A DNA stretch of 64,000 nt from Myxocyprinus asiaticus (lineage: Eukaryota > Chordata > Actinopteri > Cypriniformes > Catostomidae). Below the pieces are notes generated by a model. It was not told where the DNA came from. It saw only the letters and a list, made by a program, of their open reading frames with translations, and searched no databases. The position numbers and the translations under genes were made by a program. The DNA lies in assembly GCF_019703515.2 (NCBI RefSeq), contig NC_059346.1, positions 17,019,001 to 17,083,000 on the forward strand. The letters are read 5' to 3'. Positions 1 through 10,779 of this stretch are shown piece after piece; position 1 is the stretch's first letter, and every line of letters starts with the position of its first letter.

Positions 1-1120
1 ATTCACTATTTAACTGGCATTTGTAATAATATGGCCATAATGGATGGCTCCTGGTCAATGAAGCTAGTCTTTATAAAAAATAAACTATCGTATTTGAAAT
101 GAAAAACTACTCTAATATCCTAAATACATTAACATAAAATAAAATAATAATAAAAAAATTAAGTCTGAAACTATAGTTAATGAATTTAGTAATTTTTCTG
201 TCACTGTGTTACTTACTACAGAATTAACATAGTAATTTTTAGTAAGGGAGATTTTAAAAGGCCTTGTAATTGATTTTGATGCATGGTGTTGTTTCCTCTT
301 TACCTCAGTGCTATTTATAATGTTAAGGCTGTTTAGCATTTTGAGAGGATTGACATCTTCCACAGCACTTTAAAGCAGAAGTAGATTCTCTGTAGAATTC
401 AGTTGGGGTGCAAAAGTTTTGAGGCCTATCTCTGGAGCACGCTGCTGTGCGTTGTGTTGGTACATTTGCTTCGGCACCCCAAAAAGTCTCACGCTGATGG
501 AAAAATCCTACGAGCAATAATTAATGCTATGTTTCATAAATTTTACATTGAATTACGTTGTCTTGTTCCTTGGCGTGAGATATATTTGGGTAGCTTGAGA
601 GTGTGAGACAGAGCCTGAAAGCATGTGACTCACGACTAATGTGTGCGAGTTGGCAACCCTGAGTAAGTGTGTAATTTCTGCACCACTAGCATTCCCCCTA
701 CGAATAAACCTAGGAATGGTGCATTATAGTCTCTGCATATTCAGCCGGTATAGGAGAAAACATTTTAGCACTGGAAAAAATTACACATTACACATTTTAC
801 TAAGTATAAGGTAAGATTAAATATCAGGAAATTTCCTTCATCATAAAGACATTCACAATATTGCATGCAGCTAAAAAAAACGTAATAATAGTATTAGAGA
901 AATACTAGAGATATCTGCTCAGATGTAAAAAAGCGTTTAAGCAGTGGAATTGCTTACAAAATGCTCCCTCTGTATTTTGACATGCAAGCAGCATCTTTTT
1001 AACTTAAGACACTTTTTTTGTTGAAAAAAACAACAAAATGTTATTAATGAGATAGTGCAATAAAAATTCATCTTCCAAACCTTGTCTTTACCCAAATACA
1101 CTTTTGATAAACCTATAATA
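1..1120. other. AT-rich non-coding stretch, nothing recognised
   Basis: No conserved protein, RNA gene or recognisable transposon end was found here. The short open frames have no family resemblance. It could be intergenic sequence or decayed repeat. Confidence 0.5.
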
Positions 1121-1282
1121 ATTATTTATATTTTAGAGCTGTCAATACGGATTTCGCGGGAAATTGCATGCATACGTCATTCACCCGTGCGTGTTGACGT
1201 CATATCCGTACACAGAGAAAACAAGCTCCTGCTACTGTAGCGCGTGTATGGTGTGGGAGTAATGTGAAGCTGAAAAATTGAC

Positions 1283-1494
1283 CATGGATCATTCAAAACG
1301 GCAAACCTCCAGGGAATCACCGGTTGTAAAAACAAGGAAACCCAGAACAGAGCAGAGTCTACAAGCAAAAAGGGAAAGCGACAAAGTCCGTAATAAAACC
1401 GAATCAACATCGGCTTTGCTTTTGAGAGGTGGCGACAACTCTGAGATATGAAAGGATTTAAAAATGACCCAGAGATGGCTTTTTTCTTACTCAA
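1283..1494 (+). pseudogene. Remnant of a repeat-associated protein with an RWR-type module
   Basis: A frame opening with ATG at 1283 reads about 55 codons (start MDHSKRQTSRESP) to a TGA near 1448. Near 1400 the conserved-looking text switches frame: NIGFAFERWRQL, then KGFKNDPEMAFFLLN in a neighbouring frame up to about 1491. From memory this resembles a basic stretch followed by an 'NIGxAFxRWR...LFLL' module seen in many fish repeat-derived predicted proteins that often accompany DNA transposons. The frame break means it is not an intact gene. The exact transposon superfamily could not be determined, and the family recall was not checked against a database. Confidence 0.35.
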
Positions 1495-1540
1495 CAGGCA
1501 AGATATTTTATTGATATGGTTTATGTATAGTTGTGTAATC

Positions 1541-1570
1541 ACACACACACACACGTCTGTGTGTGTGTAG
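1541..1570. repeat. (CA)n/(TG)n microsatellite pair
   Basis: A run of CA followed at once by TG forms a short imperfect palindrome just upstream of the L2 LINE 3' end. Confidence 0.8.
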
Positions 1571-1757
1571 TGAAATACAACAATTACTGTAATCGGTGCA
1601 GAACTTTTCACTTGCTAGCACATCAATCAAATCAAATCAAATCACTTTATTGTCACACAGCCATATACACAAGTGCAATGGTGTGTGAAATTCTTGGGTG
1701 CAGTTCCGATCAACATAGCAGTCGTGACAGTGATGAGACATATACCAATTTACAATA

Positions 1758-1881
1758 ACATCAAATTAACACAACACAATTTAAACATCTGATATACACA
1801 TAATTACACTCAACTTAAAACATCAAATTAACACAACACAATTTAAACATCTGTTATACACATAATTACACTCAACAATAT
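1758..1881. repeat. 62-bp tandem duplication in the LINE 3' UTR
   Basis: Two adjacent copies of a 62-bp unit start at 1758 and 1820, each beginning ACATCAAATTAACACAACAC. They are almost identical, so the duplication is recent or belongs to the family consensus. Confidence 0.85.
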
Positions 1882-2177
1882 ACAAATAATAACATACACT
1901 GTACAGTATACAATATGCTGTTTTTGTTTTTGTTTTTTACTATATAGATACACATTATTCAATAAAAATTAAAAATTAAAATATATATTAAAAAAAAAGT
2001 ATATATATATATATATATAGAATGTACAGTATTGTACTGTATTGACATTCAGGCTGTCGGTTGATAGTCAGTTGTTAAAAGAGACATCATATAATAATAG
2101 TAATATAATTTATGACAGTCCGGTGTGAGATAAAGGAGTAATAAAGTGCAGGGCTGATGTATTTTGATTGTGGGAGA

Positions 2178-2905
2178 TCAAAAGTTCAAAAGTCTGATTG
2201 CTTGGGGGAAGAAGCTATCATGGATTCGGCTGGTGCGGGTCCTGATGCTGCGATACCGCCTACCTGATGGTAGCAGTGAGAACAGCCCATGGCTCGGATG
2301 GCTGGAGTCTCTGATGATCCTCCGAGCTTTTTTCACACACCGCCTTGTATATATTTCCTGGAGGGAGGGAAGCTCACCTCCAATGATGTGTTTGGCAGTT
2401 CGCACCACCCTTTGCAGTGCTTTGCGGTTGTGGGCGGTGCTATTGCCGTACCAGGCGGAGATACAGCCAGTCAGGATGCTCTCCACAGTGCAGGTGTAGA
2501 ACCATGTGAGGATGTGACGGTTCATTCCAAACTTCCTCAGCCGTCTCAGGAAGAAGAGGTGCTGATGAGCCTTCTTCACAACGACTTCAGTGTGGACGGA
2601 CCATGTGAGTTCCTCAGTGATGTGGACACACAGGAACTTGAAGCTGCTGACTCTCTCCACTGGTGCTCCATTGATGGTGATGGGACTGTGTTCTCTGTCT
2701 TTTCTTCTGAAGTCCACCACAAGCTCCTTTGTCTTACTGACGTTGAGGGAGAGGTTGTGCTCCTGACACCAGTGTGTCAGAGTGTGCACCTCCTCTCTGT
2801 AGGCTGTTTCATCATTGTCAGTGATCAGACCTACCACCGTCGTGTCATCAGCAAACTTAATGATGGCATTGGAGCAATGTGTTGCCACACAGTCATGTGA
2901 GTACA
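2178..2905 (-). pseudogene. L2-type reverse transcriptase, C-terminal fragment
   Basis: This is the C-terminal part of the LINE ORF2 protein, which copies element RNA at the target site. Reading on the minus strand, the frame contains the catalytic motif KFADDTTVVGL near its start, then SLNVSKTKELVVDFRR, the thumb-like region (FLRRLRKFGM, WYGN) and the characteristic C-terminus with FSLLPSGRRYRSIRTRT and FFPQAIRLLN. The open frame runs further 5' (to 2984), but that part does not resemble the family and is probably flanking DNA. The endonuclease and most of the polymerase fingers are absent, so it cannot act alone. The remaining frame is unbroken, which suggests a relatively young copy. Confidence 0.85.
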
Positions 2906-2984
2906 AATACACACAATACACATGTGTGTATTTTTCTTTATAAAGGCAATAATTTATATAAATAAATCCTTTAGTCCGAGACAT

Positions 2985-4084
2985 GCCAAGGACATGTGAG
3001 TCTTGTGATGATGTTGATCACTGGTTGGTAACAATGACAATATATAAATTAATTACTACCGTGGTCTATTTGGCCAGAATATCCTGCAGTTATAAAAACT
3101 TTACAACGTTTTTCCTGATCAGACTAGCAATCGTTATGTCTAATGTTAACAAACGTTGCCTAACTTTTGTAACAACATTTATTTCAAAACATCAGTGTTT
3201 CCAATAAATCAAAACAACAGCATAAGATATGGCACTTACCTGCTCAGATCACATGTTTTCGGATATCCATCTTTTCCTTTCTTTCGGTATTTATTTGTCC
3301 ATTCGATAAGATGTCCTGTATACATGCGTACGCTTCGAACCACATTCATCCGCGCAGAGGATTAGAGCCAAAGCACAACTTGAATAATTACCAAAACAAT
3401 GTTCTTCCGCAAGACGTATGCAGTTTTATTTTTTAACCACTAGAGGGCCAAAAGTTACATAGTGTAGCTTTAATTAACCTCTACCGACGGTTTAGTTCTA
3501 AGATTGAAGATAATTTTATGTTAGTAATTTAGGTGTACCAACAATCATAAATAAAAGAAGAATTATATCTTACCTTTATTGTGAGGTGAAAATGAGGGCC
3601 TAATCTGACAGTGTCACTCAGTCACTATCTGTAAATTCCTTCACAAAACAGTGTGAGGCGCACTCAAGCATGTTTAGAATTTTTTGACATAAAAAATCTA
3701 ATTTGGATTATTTATGAAAACTGGGATACAAAATTGTCAATGAGTCTGTTTACATGTACACCAATACGCTGATTACTCTCTAAAATCAGCTTATTTAAAA
3801 AATCTGACAAGGCAAGAAATCCACATATACATGACATTTGAAATAATCATGTTATTCTGTACTTTCCACGCAAATCAAGAAGAGGCATGTGCTCAACGTG
3901 CACACATTGGATGAGCTGGTAAGAACACCGGTTAAGGTGTTTACATGGCTCTTAAAATCGGCGTAATGGGCAAAAACCTACCCACGTCGATCAGGTATTT
4001 CATAAGCCATTTATAGCCTTTACACTGATAAAGGAACACAGTTTGTTGCGTGTACATGACTGCATGTGTTGTTGGCTAATCAAG
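2985..4084. other. Non-coding stretch with one probable MITE end
   Basis: Around 3430-3474 the sequence reads into GTAGCTTTAA preceded by an AGAGGGCCAAAAGTTACAT-type motif. I recognise this as one end of a common fish MITE terminating in TTAA; the other end was not located. The remainder (3475-4084) shows no feature I can name. Confidence 0.4.
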
Positions 4085-4275
4085 CAGGGCTCGACATTAA
4101 TGCTGGTCCAGGACATGTGGATTTTTTAAGAGGCAATTGAAAGAGAATTTTACTTGCCGGACCGGACAAGCAGACTGATTAAAACATCAATAATAAAAAA
4201 ATAACCAGCTATATTTGTGATAGCAAAGGCCTTTGTCACTTATTAGAAAGTTAATATTCGTATTCTGCTGTTGAA
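4085..4275 (+). mobile_element. hAT-like transposon terminus (CAGGGCTCGACATTAA type)
   Basis: The end begins CAGGGCTCGACATTAA at 4085 and continues with an internal block containing CCAGGACA and TTTTACTTGCC. About 190 bp match, in inverted orientation, the sequence at 8620-8869. The terminal CAGGG-type sequence is typical of hAT elements. No transposase frame belonging to it was identified. Confidence 0.6.
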
Positions 4276-5497
4276 AGTAATCAAGAGCACATAATTTTAG
4301 AATTCGCAAGCGATCTAGTAACATCTGCACCCTGTTTGATTGACAGATGGTGTATGTGTGTGCTGAACATGCATGTGTTCCAAAAATGCTCGCGCTAATG
4401 TGCACCTGAACGGTCAAATACATTTCAAAATTCCATCAAAATGCCCGTCTTGGTGAGGTATTCATGTAAACACAGAGAGTGATGTCTAAAGTGAATGTAA
4501 ACAGTGGAGAAAAAGCGGATTTATATTAAAATGTCGGACTTGTAAGTATAAATGTAAGCTAATAGACCTGCTGCTGTCTAGTGTGTATTATAATAATCAA
4601 ACAACCAGAACAAGAAAACGAGAACACACTCTCTGCTCTTGACTGAATTACTTTAGTAGCTTTAAAAAGTATTAATGTATTATAATCATACAGTAAAGAC
4701 CAGTAGTACTTTTATGTTGCATTTCATTCTGAATGTTTCCTTGAATACTTGATATTGCTGTTAAAAACTTTTAAAGCTGTTAAAAAGCACTGAATTTTCT
4801 TCATTTGTATTTTTTGTTCTATTATTTTTAATCTATTTCTGTTTTTAAGTGGTCATTGTTGTTTTTTATTGTTATTTTATTACTGATTGTTTACAAGTCT
4901 TGAATAATTACTTAATTCTTTCATAATTAATATATTAATTTGTGTTATTATTTGTTGTGGTTTTGAAGCTGGTATTGAGAATCATCAAATTACACTGCCG
5001 ATTACTGAAATTTTGGTATTGTGATAATGTATATCCTTTATTGTACATGGTAGATCTTGCTGCAATAACATGATGAAAAAGTAGATCTCTTTCCATAGAA
5101 GTGTGAGCACCCCTGCTGTTAATGGTGGCGATGGAGGCTTTTCTTTATTTAACTACCATACGTAACATAAAATAATTATCATATGACAATAGCCTCCTCC
5201 CCTACCCAGTGCAGTTTACATTTCTGTCGCAGAGAATTGAGTTGATTGCATATGTACACTATTAGGTTGGGCATCGGTAACCTTTGACATGTTACTTGGG
5301 TCCTGGACCCCCCCCCCCCCAATAAACAATAGTAAGAAGAGCAGTGTTTTAATAAATGTATTTGTGGAGCACAGCATGAACATGAATGCTTAGCTAGAAG
5401 ATTATTAATTGATTTGATATTTCTAGGAATGATAAATAGCATACTTTCCGTATAGTATAAACAACAGTTTTCCTGGAAATAATTAGGAGTTAAACTT
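4276..5497. other. AT-rich non-coding stretch
   Basis: No gene is visible. A C10 run occurs near 5310-5320. The segment lies between the hAT-like terminus and a small MITE and could be transposon interior, but this could not be shown. Confidence 0.4.
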
Positions 5498-5640
5498 AAA
5501 GTACACTCTAAAAAAAGATGGTTCTTCAAAGATTCTTTACTGACCTTAATAATTCTATTTAGAACCATATCTTCCTGAAGAACCCTTTTGTGCTGAAGTG
5601 GTTCTTTGCGCTGGGCATTAGGGGTTCTTTATTCCCGCCA
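5498..5640. mobile_element. Small palindromic MITE (GGTTCTT type)
   Basis: The segment begins near CACTCTAAAAAAAGATGG and contains GGTTCTTCAAAGATTC and, further on, inverted pieces such as AGAACCATATCTTCCTGAAG, TGGTTCTTTGCG and GGGGTTCTTTATTC. The CACTCTAAAAA start and repeated AGAACC/GGTTCT blocks recall an abundant fish MITE. The right boundary is uncertain. Confidence 0.5.
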
Positions 5641-5867
5641 TTTTGGTTTATGAATATAACTGTCAATAAATTCTTCAAAGCCACCAGGTTATTGGTTGAC
5701 TCACAGCTCTGTCTGTCAACACTCTCCCCAGGTAAAACTTTTAAATATGTCACTGAAACATTTTAACCATTAGTAGTTTTAGCAGGAAAGATTTCAGGGA
5801 CAAAAAATCCCAATTAGCTCAGTTAACCCTTAAAAATTCACACTATCTAAAAATTATTTTTACCTAA

Positions 5868-6197
5868 TTTTACTTAATACCTAAAACAAGAATGACTGGC
5901 CTATTGAAAATTGCTTATACTGTAAATCTCTCGTTATGCTATATTATCAGCAAATATTGGATTGGATCTTTTTGTCAGCTTGTTTTCTTTCAATTACCAC
6001 AGGTTTTGTATTTATTTTTGGAGCTTACTGATCGTAGGTCTCATTGACCTGAGCTTATGCACCTCTGTTTTTGAGTGAAAAAAAGCATTATTTGTGGATA
6101 ATTTTCACAATATTAAATAAAATATGAAAACATTCTGTAATATTTATCACACTAGTGTGCTTTAATGTTTAACCAGGAAGTTTGTTTTGAAATGCTT
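5868..6197 (+). repeat. Left arm of a large foldback (first part)
   Basis: About 300 bp here match the sequence near 9400-9660 in inverted orientation, for example ATTGGATTGGATCTTTTTGTC versus its complement near 9570-9590 and CACTAGTGTGCTTTAATG versus its complement near 9430-9450. The arm is interrupted at 6197 by another element and resumes at about 7664. Confidence 0.75.
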
Positions 6198-7660
6198 GGT
6201 AACGCTTTAGATTACAGCCCGCAATTTACAGCGTAAGTATACCAAATTTACAGCGTACCTTTTTGTAATAATAGTGTACCTATAAATTACTTATGTGTAG
6301 GTATAAGCAAACAATATGCAAAGTTTGGGGAATAAAGGGGTAACAAGTACCACTTTAAATTACAGACCGCAGATGTTGTACTTACTCTGTAACTATGTGA
6401 AACAAGAGGGTATATTTGCCAGTAATTTAATTAATTAATTTAGTTTTACTTGCCTTGAAACATGAAAGACCAAACTAAGTCAGATGCACTTTGCTATCAA
6501 AACAACATATCAATTATAGGCTACTGTATATATGCAGTAAGATGCAAGTGTTGTGTTGTATCATGTTGTATTTTTTATTTTATTTCCTGGGAATAGCTGG
6601 AAAGAGGTAAGCTTGTTTTCTACTGCATCACACCTTGATGGACTGCAATGCCATTCAAACAGAATAGCAGAACAAGTTATTTGGTGTATGTAACACACTT
6701 TCATCAGGTCAGTAGCCTTGATTTAAATTTCTAAATAAAATCATACAGCAAAAACCTCCATCATGTATCCTGTAATAATAAATATATACCCCTTAGTTAA
6801 AAAAAAAAAACCTAATCCTATATGTATAATATAATACGTATTATTACAAAAAGGTATGTTCTTTCTAAATTGCTCCCAAACGATTGTTGTTTAGCATAGT
6901 AGGTCATATACCATGTAATATCTCCATCATGTCAAGTTAAGTCAAGTCAATTCACATTTATTTATATAGCACTTTACATTATAAGCTACAGATTGTTTCA
7001 AATCAGCTTCACAGTAATAAACAGAAAAATAACAGTAATGTTTCAAAATGCATCAATTATGAAAAATACTTCAATTTCAGCTATAAAGCAGCTCAAGACG
7101 GTATGTAATTATTCAGCTCAATTCAGTTAAAGTTTTGTGTTCTCATCCGATAGTGTCAATACAGTTTGTTCGATAATATTTTCTGAATATTAATAGTAAT
7201 TTAAGCCACCAATGAGCAAGCTAAATGGCAAGGAACCAAAACTCCATCAGATGACAGTAGTGAAGAAAAAAACCTCATGTATCCTGTAATAATAGAGTAT
7301 GTACCCCGTAGTTAAAAAAATACCTACAGTATCCTATATGTGTAGGTACACTATTATTACAAAAAGGTACGCTGTGTATGTTCTTGCTTAATTGCTCTTA
7401 AAGTAAGATTGTTGTTTAGCATAGTATAAGGTCATATATCACGTAATATTAGAATAGCTACCCCTTAGTTATAAAATACTTACAGTATAAATTATTTGTA
7501 ATTTTCCAGGTTGTTACCCCTTTATTCCCTAAACTTTGCATATTGTTCCCTTATACCCACAAGTACGTACTGTGTAGTTACACTATTAATACAAAAAAGG
7601 TACACTGTAAATTCGGTGTACTTACACTGTAAATTGCGGGCTGTAATCTAAAGCATTACC
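6198..7660. mobile_element. 1.46-kb TIR element inserted in the foldback arm
   Basis: The ends are inverted copies of each other over about 160 bp: GGTAACGCTTTAGATTACAG at 6198 and the complementary CTGTAATCTAAAGCATTACC at 7641-7660. Further inward, GGAATAAAGGGGTAACAAG near 6330 pairs with TTGTTACCCCTTTATTCCC near 7513. The interior holds two imperfect direct copies of one block (about 6768-6920 and 7275-7445, both with ATCCTGTAATAATA and GATTGTTGTTTAGCATAGTA). Between them lies a LINE/SINE-like 3' end (about 6933-7030, GTCAAGTTAAGTCAAGTCAA followed by TTTATTTATATAGCACTTTA). No transposase is encoded, so it is a non-autonomous DNA element of unknown superfamily. Confidence 0.75.
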
Positions 7661-7712
7661 AAATATTTTGTACAAAATGACACAAAGTCACACTTGTGGT
7701 TTTCCTGGTCGA
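7661..7712 (+). repeat. Foldback left arm, continuation after the insertion
   Basis: Homology with the right arm resumes here: ATTTTGTACAAAATGAC, CACAAAGTCACACTTGTG and TTTCCTGG match the complement of 9355-9400. The interruption at 6198-7660 is therefore a later insertion. Confidence 0.7.
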
Positions 7713-8619
7713 AAATGACAAGCCATTGAAAATGTATGGGGGAGATCAAAAATAATATATATATATGTATATATATATATTTAAATAATACAATATAAAA
7801 AGAAAATTATCAGGTGTAAGGAAAATATGATCCTACCTTTTACTTGATGGTTGTATGACCTGACATTTTAGTTATTAAATAAAAAAACTGGATATGTTCA
7901 AAATGTTTGATATGTTCAAAACCACATGAAAACAAACATAAATATAGTATAGTATTACAGTTCTTAGATTTTTTTTAATTTTTTTTTTTAGATTATGTAG
8001 ATTTTCCATTTTCATTATGGGGAACCTTATTTTTGACTGACCTATGTATTTTAAAGACAGATCATATATATTCATTTTATGTATATTGTTAATATTATAG
8101 TGTTTATATTACCATTTTATTTTTATGTTTGTATATTTTTACATATAAAAATTGACTGATTCACATGGCAGAGAATACCTGTATAGGTCAGAAAGAGCTC
8201 CAGAGAGATGAAGCTGAGAGATGTAACAGGTGTTTAATCGTTTCTCTTCATCCTGCAGCAGGTAGCATTAAAAAAGTATTTTTGCTATTTCTGCGTTTCT
8301 TGTCAGAGGTGTTGTATTATGACTTATGACGGAGGCTGCAAACCTGGATCGCTCCGACGTTACGCGCTTGCAACGTTGACAGCTTTGTTGTTAGTTGTGA
8401 TAGTTTTATCGCATCGCTCTCTTAACACAGGCGCAGTACAATGACGTTCACATTTCGGAAAAAATGCGTCCACTTCGCGCTCACACCAAATTCAACAAGC
8501 ACTGCTGCGCCAGAGACGGAGAAGGACGTGCAAAAGCGGATTTCCTGTATTCGCGCAGATTCTGGAATTAATACAAAGACAATACTCAGAATCCAGTGCA
8601 GAATTTCAGACACTGTAGA
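7713..8619. other. Loop region of the foldback, non-coding
   Basis: It contains a (TA)n-like run near 7755-7783 and mostly AT-rich sequence. A more GC-balanced block at 8320-8620 has an open frame from 8441 with no recognised family; it may be interior sequence of the hAT-like element ending at 8869. Confidence 0.4.
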
Positions 8620-8869
8620 TTATTTTCAACAGCAGGATATGTTTTTTTGTTGTTTTTTTGTTGTTGTTGTTTTTTATTTTTTTATTTATTTTTTTATTTT
8701 TTTATAAATAAGTGATATAGGCATATGCTAAATCGCAAATAAACCCGGTATGTTTTATCATTATTAAGGTTTCAATCAGGCAACTTGTCCAGTCAGGCAA
8801 GTAAAATTAACTTTGACTTGCCCTTGCAAAAATCCACTTGTCCTGGACAAAAGTTAATGTCGAGCCCTG
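8620..8869 (-). mobile_element. Inverted partner of the 4085 hAT-like terminus
   Basis: Read on the minus strand this segment starts CAGGGCTCGACATTAACTTT at 8869 and continues with CCAGGACAAGTGGA and TTTTACTTGCCTGAC, matching 4085-4275. A T-rich stretch at 8641-8706 is extra relative to the left copy. It could be the other end of one 4.8-kb element or an independent copy. Confidence 0.6.
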
Positions 8870-9299
8870 AGTTGTATTGCCACTTTTCATTGTCACTGTT
8901 TTTAAACAATGTTGACATAGGCTAGGGCTCGTTCACGTTAATGGGCTCTCCTCTCTTATTCGGCTTAAAATCAAAATGTTCCCACACCAGAGCTCTGGAA
9001 TGCGGCTTTGAAACCAAGTCCATTTGGACTTATTCTTCCAAACTTTATGGCTGGAATAATGCAGTCTTCGGGAAAAAACACCTATTAAAACACCTATTAG
9101 CCTCAAGTAACGTATTCTTCACCTGACGCTGTCCGATCTGTGTGTGTGTGGAAGAGCTGCCTGAGCCCGGCCTCTGACACAGAGTGGATGAGAGCACAGA
9201 TGCAGCGTGACTGGCTAAAATGTTGGTGACATTCATTCTTATGTAAACAAACACGCATGTAAACACAATGGGCAATATCAAGGTCAGCAAATATGATCG

Positions 9300-9354
9300 A
9301 GGTCATGTCCATATATCGTACGATAAGTCGATAACATAATTATCGTGACAGGCC
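9300..9354 (-). mobile_element. Terminus of another DNA transposon (CACGATAA type)
   Basis: On the minus strand the sequence reads TAGGCCTGTCACGATAATTA, then TTATCGACTTATCGTACGAT. This matches my recollection of a dispersed fish DNA-transposon end. The matching other end was not found. Confidence 0.4.
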
Positions 9355-9680
9355 TAGGAACAACACAAGTGTGACTTTGTGCCATTTTGTACAAAATAAA
9401 AGAATTTCAAAACAAAATTCCTGGTTAAACATTAAAGCACACTAGTGTGATAAATAGTACAGAATGTTTCATATTTTGCATAAGTGCATAAGCTCAGGTC
9501 AAAGAGGCCTACGATCAATAAGTTCCAAAAAGAAATACAAAACCTGTGCTAATTGAAAGAAAACAATTTGACAAAAAGATCTAATCCAATATTTTGTGAT
9601 AATATAGCATAATGAGAGATTTATAAACAATTTTTATAGGCTGGTCATATTTGACCAGGAACACAAAAGTGTAACAAGGT
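9355..9680 (-). repeat. Right arm of the large foldback
   Basis: This is the inverted partner of 5868-6197 plus 7661-7712. Shared blocks include CACACTAGTGTGATAAAT, GAAAGAAAACAATTTGAC and GATAATATAGCATAATGAGA. The pair could be one foldback element about 3.8 kb long, or two copies of a family in opposite orientation. Confidence 0.7.
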
Positions 9681-10017
9681 GAAACCCCCCTCTTCAGACC
9701 AGTAAAACCTCACTTAAACACTCAGACAGTGTTTTCCCCTCATCTCTTTCCATGGTCAAAGGCAGACTGACTTAAACAGAAAAATATTCCCACCTCAACT
9801 GAAGGTCTAAACCATTCAGTGGGGGGGTGAAGGTAAATAAAACCCTTAAATATGCAAAACATATATAACAGGGACAAATAAACCAATAAACAAACATCAT
9901 CACAGTGACAGAACATCAAGAGCAATACACATATATTTAAACTACATCTCAAAACTCAAAAGGCAACAATAAATGCAATGCTTTACCCCTACTGGTAAAA
10001 TGGACTCCCTCTTAGCT
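9681..10017. other. Non-coding spacer
   Basis: Nothing beyond short C and G homopolymers was recognised. Confidence 0.5.
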
Positions 10018-10250
10018 TAGAGCGTCTCCGGTTACATATGTAACCTCGGTTCCCTGAGATGAAGGGAACGAGACATTGCAGTGAAACGCTTTGGGGAATT
10101 GTTTTCCCACAACCTAGTTGAAGCCCTTGTATCATAACGGCAATCTTATGATTGGCAAAGGTGTTTGAGCCCCGCCCTTTTAGGCGCACATTTGCCCTAC
10201 ATAAGCAGGCGCTCAATCACCATTTCTTCATAATTTTCTGAAGGACAAGA
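10018..10250 (-). repeat. DIRS terminal inverted repeat (3' side)
   Basis: The stretch from 10071 (GACATTGCAGTGAAACGC) to about 10205 (ATTTGCCCTACATA) matches the inverted sequence at 15262-15395, including TTTGAGCCCCGCCCTTTTAG. The outermost part (GTCTCCGGTTACATATGTAA, TTCCCTGAGATGAAGGGAAC) is not at the other end but pairs with 10296-10340. Confidence 0.85.
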
Positions 10251-10285
10251 ACGCGTCACTCGAAACTCTGAAGTAGTAGCGTGGC

Positions 10286-10425
10286 CAGGTTTTGCAATGT
10301 CTCGTTCCCTTCATCTCAGGGAACCGAGGTAACATGTGTAACTGGAGATGTTCCCTATCGATTCAGTTCACTCGACATTGCAGTGAAATGCTTTGGGGAA
10401 TGGAGTCCCTTCACGCTGGACTACG
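10286..10425. repeat. DIRS internal complementary region
   Basis: The first half (TCGTTCCCTTCATCTCAGGG, then GAGGTAACATGTGTAACTGG) is the inverted copy of the outer left end at 10027-10075. The second half (TTCCCTATCGATTCAGTTCA, CATTGCAGTGAAATGC) corresponds to the outer right end near 15360-15422. Such a region templates joining of the two ends in DIRS elements. Confidence 0.8.
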
Positions 10426-10779
10426 TAGCGTCATACCCTAAGATGCACCAAGGTATAAACACTTAGAAGAATTTGTATATGAGGTCACAGGCCTGTCGGG
10501 CGGTGACTTGTTATAACATGTCTTCAAGTGTGTATGAAAATGAATAACCCCACATGGTGAAAACCAGATGGGAAGTTAATCTTAATCTGAGGATCTATAT
10601 GAGTATATAATACACACAGAATAATTTACCCCTTCATAACCAGAGGTAGGGAGGGAGGTTTTATTCTATTGGAAGTGCTTGTGACTTCTAGTGGGAGTAA
10701 ATTGGATAGCAACCTACACAGGTGTCTGTATTAATAGTATAATAGGTAGCCTGCCCATAATAAGGAGCTCGGGCTCACC

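Larger units (their letters stand above)
1622..2905 (-). mobile_element. 5'-truncated L2-type LINE
   Basis: The minus strand carries the C-terminal part of a non-LTR reverse transcriptase (2178-2905), a 3' UTR, and a short tandem tail seen on the plus strand as ATCAAATCAAATCAAATCAC near 1625. Such short tandem tails rather than poly-A are typical of L2/CR1-like fish LINEs. Homology to the reverse transcriptase fades just 5' of the FADD motif, so the copy is 5'-truncated, as is usual for target-primed insertions. The 3' UTR contains a 62-bp tandem duplication and a short (TA)n run near 2000-2019. Confidence 0.85.

Noticed and set aside
1177..1611. 144-codon minus-strand open frame
   Set aside because: It runs through a CA/TG microsatellite and overlaps the RWR-type remnant on the other strand; no conserved sequence seen.
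2289..2900. 203-codon plus-strand open frame
   Set aside because: It is antisense to the L2 reverse transcriptase fragment, which has the recognisable FADD motif; the plus-strand frame has no family resemblance.
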